Assembly: GCF_000723405.1 (NCBI RefSeq)
Contig: NZ_CCAE010000017.1
Location: 1 to 64,000 of the forward strand
DNA: 64,000 bases
Direction: 5' to 3'
DNA from: Hydrogenophaga intermedia
GTDB lineage: Bacteria > Pseudomonadota > Gammaproteobacteria > Burkholderiales > Burkholderiaceae_C
Position numbers and translations under genes: made by a program
Notes under the pieces: generated by a model
What the model saw: the letters and a program-made list of their open reading frames with translations, nothing else
Told to the model about the DNA's origin: nothing
Database searches by the model: none
In this document: positions 16,254 through 23,686 of the stretch, piece by piece
Position numbering within the stretch: position 1 is the stretch's first letter
How the letters are laid out: every line of letters starts with the position of its first letter

Positions 16254-17312
16254 ATGAAGCTTTCGACCCTCACCGTGGCCGGCGCCCTGGCCCTGGCCGC
16301 ACTGCCCGTCGTCGCGCAGCAGCGCATCACCGTCAACATCGGCTCCAGCCACCCCACCACCAACATCTGGGCCTATGCCATGAAGGAGGTGTTCCAGCCC
16401 GAGGTGGACCGCCTCCTCAAGGCCGGCGGCGGCAAGTACGAGGTGCGCTGGCGCGAGAACTACGGCGGCACGCTCTACAAGTTCACCGACACGCGCGCCG
16501 CCGTGCGCGACGGCATCGTGGACGTCGGCATGGTCGGCACGGTCTGGGAAAACTCGGCCATGCCGCTGCAGAACGTCACCTACTTCACGCCCTTCGCCAC
16601 CACCAACCACGAGCTGCTGATCGAGATCTTCGACAAGCTCAACACCACGGTGCCCGCGCTGCGCGAGAGCTGGGCCGCGCAGAACATGGTGCCGCTGTCC
16701 TCACTGATCACCGACAGCTACGACATCTACGCCAACTTCCCCATCCGCACGATGGCCGATCTTCAGAACAAGAAGATCAACGCGCCAGGCACCTCGGCCA
16801 ACTGGCTGCGCGACACTGGCGCCACGCCGGTGGACGGCGCGCTCACCACCTACTACACCAACATCCAGACCGGCGTGACGCAAGGCGCGCTGTCGTTCGC
16901 CAGCGGCATCGGTCCGGCGCGGGTGTACGAGGTGGCCAAGCACCTCACGCGCGTGGACGTGGGCTCCATGTACTTCGGCAGCGTGGCCGCAAACAAGAAG
17001 TTCCACGACGCCCTGCCCAAGGAAGTGCAGGACGCCTTCGCGCAGGCCGGCAAGGCCACGTCCAAGGCGCACGGCCAGCACGTCACCAAGACCGCCAACG
17101 CCGCGCTGGAAACGATGAAGGCCGCCGGCCTGCAGATCGCCGACCTGCCGCCGGCCGAAAAGGCCAAGTGGGTCAACGGCCTGCCCAACATCGTGCAGCC
17201 CTGGCTGCAGGCCACGGGCGACAACGGCAAGGCCGTGCTCAAGGCCTACTTCGATGAGTTGCGCGCGCGCGGCGTGAAGCCGCTGCGCGACTGGGACGGC
17301 CAGAACCGCTGA
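16254..17312 (+). CDS. TRAP transporter substrate-binding protein (DctP family)
   Basis: A 352-residue periplasmic binding protein. The N-terminus is a classical signal peptide ending VVAQQ near residue 22. The mature part shows DctP features: SSHPTTNIWAYAMKEVFQPEV, a long helix, VDVGMVGTVWENSAMPLQNVTYFTPF, and PIRTMADLQNKKINAPG with the usual 'dl.G.K.r' region. AAGGAGACAAGA precedes the ATG. The permease genes follow directly. The ligand is probably an organic acid; given the neighbours it may be the substrate or product of the molybdenum hydroxylase pathway. Confidence 0.9.
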   Translation: MKLSTLTVAGALALAALPVVAQQRITVNIGSSHPTTNIWAYAMKEVFQPEVDRLLKAGGGKYEVRWRENYGGTLYKFTDTRAAVRDGIVDVGMVGTVWENSAMPLQNVTYFTPFATTNHELLIEIFDKLNTTVPALRESWAAQNMVPLSSLITDSYDIYANFPIRTMADLQNKKINAPGTSANWLRDTGATPVDGALTTYYTNIQTGVTQGALSFASGIGPARVYEVAKHLTRVDVGSMYFGSVAANKKFHDALPKEVQDAFAQAGKATSKAHGQHVTKTANAALETMKAAGLQIADLPPAEKAKWVNGLPNIVQPWLQATGDNGKAVLKAYFDELRARGVKPLRDWDGQNR

Positions 17313-17315
17313 ACC

Positions 17316-17876
17316 GTGCACCACGAACCCGAACTCGCCGCCGAAGGTGGCAGCGCCGCGCCGGCCGATCCGCACCCGCTGCAAGGCATCGCGCGGGTGC
17401 TGGCTGCCGCCGGCACCGTGTGGATCTTCCTCATGATGATGATGGTCGTGGCCGACGTGGTCGGCCGCAACTTCCTCGACACGCCCATCACGGGCGTGGC
17501 CGAATTCGCCGCGCGCTCCGTGGCCTCCATCGTGTTCCTGCAGCTCGCGGCGGCCATCTGCTCGGGCCGCATGACCCGCAGCGACTTCCTGCTGCGCCTG
17601 GTGGGCTCGCGTTCGCTCACGGCCCTGCGCGTGCTGGAGGTCGGCAACGCGGTGCTGGGCACGGCGCTCTTCGTGGCGCTGGCCTTCATCGCCTGGCCCG
17701 AACTCGCCGACGCCTGGCGCAGCAACGAATTCTTCGGCGTGCAAGGCGTGTACACCGTGCCCACCTGGCCCTTTCGGGCACTCATCGTGGGCGGCTCGGT
17801 CGTGGCGGCTGGCGCCTATCTGCTGCAGATCCCCTCGCTGTGGCGCCACGCGGGTGAATTCGGAGAACCGGCATGA
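17316..17876 (+). CDS. TRAP transporter small permease (DctQ family)
   Basis: A 186-residue membrane protein with about four hydrophobic helices, including WIFLMMMMVVADVVGRNFLDTPITGVAEFAA, the characteristic first-helix and loop pattern of DctQ. It starts at GTG, three bases after the binding-protein stop, and overlaps the large permease gene in an ATGA junction. Together with the neighbours it forms a complete tripartite transporter. Confidence 0.9.
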   Translation: MHHEPELAAEGGSAAPADPHPLQGIARVLAAAGTVWIFLMMMMVVADVVGRNFLDTPITGVAEFAARSVASIVFLQLAAAICSGRMTRSDFLLRLVGSRSLTALRVLEVGNAVLGTALFVALAFIAWPELADAWRSNEFFGVQGVYTVPTWPFRALIVGGSVVAAGAYLLQIPSLWRHAGEFGEPA

Positions 17877-19201
17877 GCGAGCTTGGCTTCGGTGCGCTGC
17901 TGATCGGCGCGCTCGTGGTGCTGGTGCTGCTCGGCGTGCACATCGCCGTGGCGCTCATCGGCATCGGCTTCGCGGGCATCTGGCTGATGCGCGAAGACGT
18001 GGAGATGGCCATGCGCCTGCTCTACCTCTCCGCCTACAACGGCGTGGCCGACTACATCTTCGCCACCATCCCGCTGTTCGTTCTGATGGGGCTGCTGGTG
18101 TCCATATCCAACGTGGGCAAGGACACCTTCGAGGTGGCCGAGGCCTTGCTGCGCCGCGTGCGCGGCGGGCTGGGCGTGGCCACGGTCGCGGCCAACACGG
18201 TGTTCGCGGCGGTCACGGGGGTGTCCATTGCATCGGCCGCGGTGTTCACGCGCGTGGCCGTGCCCGAGATGGCGCGCCACGGCTACCGCACGGCCTTCGC
18301 GGCCGGCACCGTGGCCGGCAGCTCGGTGCTGGGCATGATGATCCCGCCCAGCCTGCTGATGATCATCTACGGCGTGCTGGCCGAGCAGTCGATCGGCACG
18401 CTGTTCATCGCCGGCATCATCCCGGGCTTCCTGCTGGCCGCGGCCTTCGTGGTGCTCATCGTGCTGATGGCCACCTTCGCACCCGGCATGGTGTTCGATC
18501 TCCAGCGCCAGCGCGACATCGCCCTGCAGCGCGCCACCGGCCCCTTGCTCAGCGGCGCGCAGATGGCGGGCAAGCTGCTGCCCATCGTGGCGCTGGTGGT
18601 GCTGGTGCTGGGTGGGCTGTACAGCGGCTTCTTCACGCCCACCGAGGCGGGCGGCATCGGCGCTTTCGGTGCGCTGTTGGTGGCGTTGGCACGGCGCAGC
18701 CTGGGTCAGGGCCGCTTCTGGCGCGTTCTGCACGAAACGGGTAGCGTGTCCGTCACCATCCTGATCCTGCTGATCGCCGCGAGCTTCTACAGCCGCATGC
18801 TCTCCGTGGCAGGTGTGCCGGTCGCCATCAGCGACCTGGTTCAGGACGCGGGCCTGGGTCCCTACGGCTTCTTGCTCATCTACGTACTGATCGTGCTCTT
18901 CCTGGGCATGATCCTGGACTCCAGTTCCATCCTGCTGATCATGACGCCCGTGGCCGTGCCCATTGCGACCGACCTGGGTTTCAACCTGATCCAGTTCGGC
19001 GTACTTACCGTGCTCGCCGTGGAGATCGGCCTGCTCACGCCACCTTTCGGCATCTCGGTGTTCACCGTCAAGTCCACGCTGAACGACCCGCGCGTATCGG
19101 TGGAGGCCATCTTTGGCGGCACCCTGCCCTACGTGGGCGCGATGCTGTTCGTGCTGCTGCTGGTGGCGGTGTTTCCCGCGCTGTCGCTGGCGCTGACCTG
19201 A
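17873..19201 (+). CDS. TRAP transporter large permease (DctM family)
   Basis: A 442-residue inner-membrane protein with about twelve hydrophobic segments. DctM hallmarks include the N-terminal LLIGALVVLVLLGVHIAVAL, SVLGMMIPPSLLMIIYGVLAEQSIGTLFIAGIIPG, GFFTPTEAGGIGAFGALLVAL, and near the end GLLTPPFGISVFTVKS. The start overlaps the DctQ stop. It carries out Na+/H+-coupled substrate import in this family. Confidence 0.93.
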   Translation: MSELGFGALLIGALVVLVLLGVHIAVALIGIGFAGIWLMREDVEMAMRLLYLSAYNGVADYIFATIPLFVLMGLLVSISNVGKDTFEVAEALLRRVRGGLGVATVAANTVFAAVTGVSIASAAVFTRVAVPEMARHGYRTAFAAGTVAGSSVLGMMIPPSLLMIIYGVLAEQSIGTLFIAGIIPGFLLAAAFVVLIVLMATFAPGMVFDLQRQRDIALQRATGPLLSGAQMAGKLLPIVALVVLVLGGLYSGFFTPTEAGGIGAFGALLVALARRSLGQGRFWRVLHETGSVSVTILILLIAASFYSRMLSVAGVPVAISDLVQDAGLGPYGFLLIYVLIVLFLGMILDSSSILLIMTPVAVPIATDLGFNLIQFGVLTVLAVEIGLLTPPFGISVFTVKSTLNDPRVSVEAIFGGTLPYVGAMLFVLLLVAVFPALSLALT

Positions 19202-19300
19202 CGGAGGCGGCCACTCGAGCGGGTGCGCCGGTGACGGCCCGGGGTGCTTCGCCGCCTGGGTATAGTCGCCGGCCGCCTTTTGCTCGTTTCAGCCGACCCC

Positions 19301-20167
19301 ATGCAGATCACCATTCTTCCGGAGCTCAAAGCCTACATCGACCCCCTCACGCCCGACGAATACGACGCACTGGAGCGCAGCCTCCTCGCCGAAGGTTGCC
19401 GCGATGCCTTGGTGCTGTGGGGCGACGTGCTCGTGGACGGACACAACCGGCATGGCATCTGCCAGAAGCACGGCCTGCCGTTCCACACCGTGCAAAACCC
19501 GCGCTTTCAGTCGATGGAAGACGTGCACCTGTGGATGATCGACCAGCACCTCGGTCGCCGCAGCGTGTCCGACTTCCAGCGCGGCGTGCTCGCCTTGCGC
19601 AAGCGAGAAATCATTGGCGCACGGCGCGCGCGCCTGCTTGCCGCCAGCCCCCCGCCGCAATCGCTGCCACCCGATGACCAAGCGGTGCCCACGCCCGAAG
19701 CGCACACTCCCGGCGCTCCCGGCGCTCCCGACGCACCTGAAACGCGCGCGCTCAACAGCCGCGAAGCCATCGCCAGGGCCGCCCGCCTGAGCAGCAACCA
19801 GGTGGTGATGATCGAGAAGATCCAGAAGCACGCCACCCCCGAAGTGGTGGAGGCTCTCAAGGCCGGCGACATCTCCCTGAACGCGGCCGCGGCCGTGGCC
19901 AGCCTGCCCGAGCAGGAACAGAAGGACGCCGCACTCGCGGGCAAGGAAGAACTCAGGCAGGCGGCCCGGCGCGTGCGCGAAGCCCGCCGCAAACCACCGG
20001 CGGCGAGCGAGTCGGTGCCAGCGTCCGATGAGGCCTGCGCAGCCAGCGACACGCCCGGCGATGAACTCAATGCCTTGCGCCAGCGCGTGCGCGCGCTTGA
20101 ACAGGAGAACGTCGCGCTGCGCGAGCAACTGGCGCGCTGGCAGGCGCAAACAGTGCCTTCACCCTGA
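19301..20167 (+). CDS. ParB-like nuclease/partition-domain protein, chromosomal orphan
   Basis: A 288-residue protein. The N-terminal part (residues 1-95) is ParB/Srx-like, with YDALERSLLAEGCRDALVLW and the box VDGHNRHGICQKHGLPF. A Pro/Ala-rich linker follows, then a helical KorB-like segment (SREAIARAARLSSNQVVMIEKI, ATPEVVEALKAGDISLNAA) and a C-terminal coiled coil (DELNALRQRVRALEQENVAL). Proteins of this kind are usually labelled plasmid replication/partition related. No parA neighbour is present, so a role as a regulator or adaptor is as likely as partition. It stands alone between the TRAP operon and the zinc cluster. Confidence 0.75.
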   Translation: MQITILPELKAYIDPLTPDEYDALERSLLAEGCRDALVLWGDVLVDGHNRHGICQKHGLPFHTVQNPRFQSMEDVHLWMIDQHLGRRSVSDFQRGVLALRKREIIGARRARLLAASPPPQSLPPDDQAVPTPEAHTPGAPGAPDAPETRALNSREAIARAARLSSNQVVMIEKIQKHATPEVVEALKAGDISLNAAAAVASLPEQEQKDAALAGKEELRQAARRVREARRKPPAASESVPASDEACAASDTPGDELNALRQRVRALEQENVALREQLARWQAQTVPSP

Positions 20168-20197
20168 CCGGGCCCAAGGCGATCTTCTCGCCGACGG

Positions 20198-20599
20198 CTA
20201 CCCCACGGCAGGCTTGCGCCGACCGCGCCTGGCGCCACATTCGTCGCACAAGCCATAGAGCGTGAGTTCGTGCCGCTCGACGCTGAAGCCCGGCGGCGCG
20301 ATGCGGTCCAGATCGCCCGGACACGCGTGGATGTCGAACACCCGCTGGCACTGCGTGCACTGGAAGTGGTGGTGGTGGTGCAGTCCCGACAGCTCATACC
20401 GCGGGTTCTCGCCGGGCAGCAGCACGGGCTGTATCAGTTGCGCGTCCTGCAAGGCCTTGATCTGCCGATAGACCGTGGCGATGCCCAGGCCGGGCGCGCC
20501 CTGCTGCGCCGCCTCGAGGATTTCCTGAGGTGTCAGGGGCCGGCCGGCGGCGTAGAGCACGGCCTCGATGGCGCTGCGTTGGCGGGTGTTTCTTTCCAT
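20198..20599 (-). CDS. zur: Fur-family regulator, probably Zur (zinc uptake repressor)
   Basis: A 133-residue Fur-superfamily protein. The winged helix is in RNTRQRSAIEAVLYAAGRPLTPQEILEAAQQ and GIATVYRQIKALQDAQLIQPV. The metal-binding part has HHHHHFQCTQCQRVFDIHACPG and a second CysXXCys pair near the end (LYGLCDECGAR). The ATG at 20599 is preferred to an upstream in-frame ATG at about 20623. It is divergent from a His-rich outer-membrane protein and a ZnuA/ZnuB pair, so zinc rather than iron is the likely co-repressor. This last point is inference from context. Confidence 0.85.
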   Translation of the reverse strand: MERNTRQRSAIEAVLYAAGRPLTPQEILEAAQQGAPGLGIATVYRQIKALQDAQLIQPVLLPGENPRYELSGLHHHHHFQCTQCQRVFDIHACPGDLDRIAPPGFSVERHELTLYGLCDECGARRGRRKPAVG

Positions 20600-20680
20600 G
20601 GTCGGTCGTGTGGCTGCGCGCATTCTAGGAGGCTGATCCAACCCGCTGGGCAAATCCATCAGTATCGGTGTTCTTGTTTT

Positions 20681-20706
20681 ATTGATATACACTTCTCAAT
20701 ATCAAT
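20681..20706. promoter_or_regulatory. Perfect inverted repeat, candidate Zur operator
   Basis: ATTGATAT (20681-20688) and ATATCAAT (20699-20706) form an exact 8-10-8 dyad, in a locally AT-rich stretch, 18 bases before the outer-membrane protein start. It sits between the divergent Zur-type regulator and the zinc uptake genes, the expected place for a Fur-superfamily operator. Confidence 0.6.
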
Positions 20707-20723
20707 AAAGCAAGGATACCGAC

Positions 20724-21887
20724 ATGCAAAACCTGCTCATCGGCGCCACCGCCCTGCTGGCTGCCGCAGCCCAGGCCCAGACCAGCGCCCCCACCGAACA
20801 GTGGCAGTTCGGCGCCGTGCTGGACGCCACCGCCACCTCCCGCGCGCTCGAACTCGGCACACGCGACCAGGGCCTGCAGCTGGGGCACTCGGACCTCACC
20901 GCGAGTGGCCCCGTCGGCCGACACCTGCAGGCGCAGATCACCGGCGTGCTCGAAACGCACGACGGTGAGCTGGAGTCGGCCTTCGAGGAGGCCTGGCTGG
21001 AAACGCGCACGCTGCCGCTGGGCCTGACGGCGCGCGTCGGCCGTTTCGCCTCGCAGATCGGCTACCTGAACCAGCAGCACCCGCACGCGGACGACTTTGT
21101 CGAGCGCCCCTTGCTCTACCGCGCCTTCCTCGGCGGGCATTGGAACGACGATGGTGTGCGCCTGAACCTCACGCTGCCCACGCGCCTGTACTGGATGGTC
21201 GGCGCCGAGGCCTTCCGCGGCCGTCGACTGATCGCCGAGACGGACGAACCCGTCAACGGCGCCGGGGCCTTCACGCTGACCACCAAGCTGGGCGGCGACT
21301 TCGATCGCTCCAACAGCTGGCAACTGGGGCTGTCCTACCTCAAGAGCCGGCGCATCGCGGCGCTGGATGCACACGAGGAACACGGGGAGCACGAGGCGGA
21401 AGAGGAAGGCCATGAGGAAGAAGGGCACGACGACCACGCCCACCACCACCACGGCGCCGTTTTCGGTGGCCGCCACACCTGGATGGTGGACGCCACCTGG
21501 AAGTGGGCGCCTGCCGGCAACAACAGCGACCAGCAGGTGCGCGTCAGCGTCGAGGCCGCGCAGATCTCGGGTATCAACCGCTTCGCCAGCTCGCAGGATC
21601 GGCACAAGGCCTATGCGCTGTCCGCGGTCTGGCGCTTCCACCCCAACTGGGAGACCGGCGTGCGCTTCGATCGATTGCGCGTCGCCATGCCGCACGGCGA
21701 CCATTTCCACGATGGCCGCCTGGACGAAACGGCCCTGATGCTGGCCTGGAAGCCCAGCCACGGTCAAAGCCTTCGCCTGCAGTACACGACGCAGGACAGG
21801 GCCCTTGGCTTCGAACACCCGGCCAAGCGGGCCATCCAGCTGCAGTACGTGATCGCGTTCGGGGCCCACGGTGCGCACAGCTACTGA
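20724..21887 (+). CDS. Zinc-associated outer-membrane beta-barrel protein with His-rich loop
   Basis: A 387-residue secreted protein. A signal peptide ends at AQAQ near residue 19. The rest has alternating beta-strand patterns and terminates in an aromatic residue (HGAHSY), as in outer-membrane barrels. Around residues 216-245 is a strongly acidic, histidine-rich stretch (EEHGEHEAEEEG, then HDDHAHHHHG), likely a metal-binding loop. No TonB plug domain is evident. It is the first gene after the candidate Zur operator and overlaps the ZnuA-like gene, which supports zinc capture or passage across the outer membrane. Confidence 0.72.
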   Translation: MQNLLIGATALLAAAAQAQTSAPTEQWQFGAVLDATATSRALELGTRDQGLQLGHSDLTASGPVGRHLQAQITGVLETHDGELESAFEEAWLETRTLPLGLTARVGRFASQIGYLNQQHPHADDFVERPLLYRAFLGGHWNDDGVRLNLTLPTRLYWMVGAEAFRGRRLIAETDEPVNGAGAFTLTTKLGGDFDRSNSWQLGLSYLKSRRIAALDAHEEHGEHEAEEEGHEEEGHDDHAHHHHGAVFGGRHTWMVDATWKWAPAGNNSDQQVRVSVEAAQISGINRFASSQDRHKAYALSAVWRFHPNWETGVRFDRLRVAMPHGDHFHDGRLDETALMLAWKPSHGQSLRLQYTTQDRALGFEHPAKRAIQLQYVIAFGAHGAHSY

Positions 21888-22782
21888 GCGCTGGCTGGGC
21901 GGGGCCCTGCTGCTGCTGGCCTTCACGCCGCTGCGGGCGCAGACCATCTTTGCCTGCGAACCCGAGTGGGCCGCGCTGACGCGCGCCCTGCTGCCCCAGG
22001 CCACGCTGCACGTGGCCACGCATGCCCGGCAGGACCCGCACCACATCGAGGCCCGACCCGCGCTGATTGCCCAGTTGCGATCGGCCGATGCCGCCATCTG
22101 CACGGGCGCCTCGCTGGAGGCGGGCTGGCTGCCCATGCTGCGGCAGCGCGCCGGCAACGCGGCTGTGCAGGACGGCGCACCCGGCATGTTCCACGCCGCC
22201 TCGGCCGTGGCCCTCATCGACGCGCGGCCCGGCACTGGCGGCAACCCATTCGCCGGCGACGTGCACGCCGAAGGCAACCCGCACCTGCACGCCGACCCGC
22301 ACCGTCTGCTGCAGGTAGCGCGCGCCTGGGGCGCACGCCTTCAGCAACTGTTTCCAGCCCAGCAGGCCGGCATCGCCCAGCGCCAGGCCGCATTCGAGGC
22401 GCACTGGACCGAGCGCATTCGGGCCTGGGAGCTCAAGGCCGCCCCGCTGCGCGACAAAGGCGTGGCGGCGCAGCACGCCAGCTTCGCCTACCTGTGGCGG
22501 TGGCTGGGCATGCGCCAGGTGGCCGACCTGGAGCCCAAGCCGGGCCTGGCGCCGACCCCCGGGCACCTGCAAAGCCTGTTGACCGATCTGCGCGCACGCC
22601 CGCCCTACGCCGTGGTCATCGCCGGCCACCAGAACCCGCGCGCCGGGCGTTGGCTCGTGCAGCAACTGGGCGGCGGTGTGCCGCTGCTGCAACTGCCGGC
22701 CACCGTGGACGACCCCGAGGCCCCCGACGCCCTGGGCCTCTGGATGGACGGCCTCGTGGACGCCTTGCTGAGCCCGCGGTGA
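21871..22782 (+). CDS. Zinc ABC transporter substrate-binding protein, ZnuA-like
   Basis: A 303-residue periplasmic binding protein of the cluster 9 metal type. It starts at GTG 21871, overlapping the previous gene by 17 bases, and has a signal peptide ending LRAQ. Metal-ligand candidates are the His residues in VATHARQDPHHIEARP and NPHLHADPHRLLQVARA, plus HASFAYLWRWLGM. The divergence from standard ZnuA is considerable: the usual acidic His-rich loop is missing, perhaps replaced by the outer-membrane partner. The stop overlaps the permease start in TGATG. Confidence 0.8.
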   Translation: MRTATERWLGGALLLLAFTPLRAQTIFACEPEWAALTRALLPQATLHVATHARQDPHHIEARPALIAQLRSADAAICTGASLEAGWLPMLRQRAGNAAVQDGAPGMFHAASAVALIDARPGTGGNPFAGDVHAEGNPHLHADPHRLLQVARAWGARLQQLFPAQQAGIAQRQAAFEAHWTERIRAWELKAAPLRDKGVAAQHASFAYLWRWLGMRQVADLEPKPGLAPTPGHLQSLLTDLRARPPYAVVIAGHQNPRAGRWLVQQLGGGVPLLQLPATVDDPEAPDALGLWMDGLVDALLSPR

Positions 22783-23513
22783 TGGACGCCTGGTTCCTCG
22801 CACCCGCGCTGGCCCTGGTGGCCGGCGTGCTGGCGCTGGCCCCGCTGGGCGAGCGCGTGCTGGAACGCGGCGTGGTCTTCATCGACCTGGCGGTGGCGCA
22901 GGCCGCCGCCGCCGCCGCCCTCACCGCCACGGTGCTGGGCGGACACCCGCCCTGGCCCGTGGTGCAGGCCTGCGCCATCGCGGGCGCCTTTCTGGCGGTG
23001 GCGCTGGTGGCCGCATTGGCGCGCTGGTGGCCGGCGCAACGCGAAGCCCTCATCGGTCTGGTCTACGTGGCCAGTGCCTGCGCTGCGCTGCTCACCGCGC
23101 AGATCGATGCGCACGGTGGCGAGCACCTGCACGCTCTGCTGGCGGCCGATGTGCTGTGGTCGCAGTGGCCACAAGTGGCCCTGCTGGCAGCCTGTGCCGC
23201 GTTGGTGGGCCTGGTGCGGCGCCGCCTCGGCGGCGACGTGTGGTTCTACGCCACGTTTGCCTTGGTCAGCAGCCTGGCCGTGCAGGTGCTGGGCCTGTTC
23301 GTGGTCTTCGCGGCGCTGATCGCACCGGGCTTGTGGCGGCGCGCCGGGCTGCGATTCGCCGCCGTGTTCGGGCTGGTCATCACCGCCGTCCTGCTGGGCC
23401 TGGGGGCTTCCTGGGCCATGAACGCCCCGAGCGGCCCTTTGGTCGCCTTCGCCCTGGCGCTGTGCGGGCTTGCCAGCATCGCGAGCCTCGGCCGGCAAGG
23501 GCCACGGGCCTGA
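22782..23513 (+). CDS. Zinc/manganese ABC transporter permease, ZnuB-like (ABC-3 family)
   Basis: A 243-residue membrane protein with seven to eight hydrophobic helices. ABC-3 features are LAPLGERVLERGVVFIDLAVAQAAAAAALTA, the short YVASACAALLTAQ segment, and FVVFAALIAPGLWRRAG near residue 180. It is translationally coupled to the ZnuA-like gene. No ATP-binding (ZnuC) gene accompanies it in this window. A strong terminator follows. Confidence 0.85.
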   Translation: MDAWFLAPALALVAGVLALAPLGERVLERGVVFIDLAVAQAAAAAALTATVLGGHPPWPVVQACAIAGAFLAVALVAALARWWPAQREALIGLVYVASACAALLTAQIDAHGGEHLHALLAADVLWSQWPQVALLAACAALVGLVRRRLGGDVWFYATFALVSSLAVQVLGLFVVFAALIAPGLWRRAGLRFAAVFGLVITAVLLGLGASWAMNAPSGPLVAFALALCGLASIASLGRQGPRA

Positions 23514-23526
23514 GACACAACGCGCC

Positions 23527-23564
23527 CAATGAAAAAGCCCGGCGGTTGCCGGGCTTTTTCATTG
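23527..23564. terminator. Bidirectional rho-independent terminator
   Basis: A 17-base-pair hairpin with a GGTT loop: CAATGAAAAAGCCCGGC (23527-23543) pairs with GCCGGGCTTTTTCATTG (23548-23564). It has A and T runs on its flanks, so it can stop transcription from the zinc operon (plus) and from the tRNA-His/ppiD side (minus). Confidence 0.9.
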
Positions 23565-23572
23565 GGATCTGC

Positions 23573-23648
23573 TGGGGTGGCTGATGGGACTCGAACCCAC
23601 GACGACAGGAATCACAATCCTGGACTCTACCAACTGAGCTACAGCCAC
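23573..23648 (-). tRNA. tRNA-His (GUG)
   Basis: The minus strand folds as a 76-base tRNA with encoded CCA. Acceptor stem is GTGGCTG/CAGCCAC, the D-loop region has AGCTCAGTTGGTAGAG, the anticodon arm is CAGGATTGTGATTCCTG with anticodon GTG, and the T-arm contains GGTTCGAGTCC. The base preceding the 5' end would read G on the minus strand, matching the extra G(-1) of histidine tRNA. Confidence 0.95.
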
Positions 23649-23686
23649 CGCAAGCCGCGCATTATAGCCTCAGCCGGCGCACGCCT

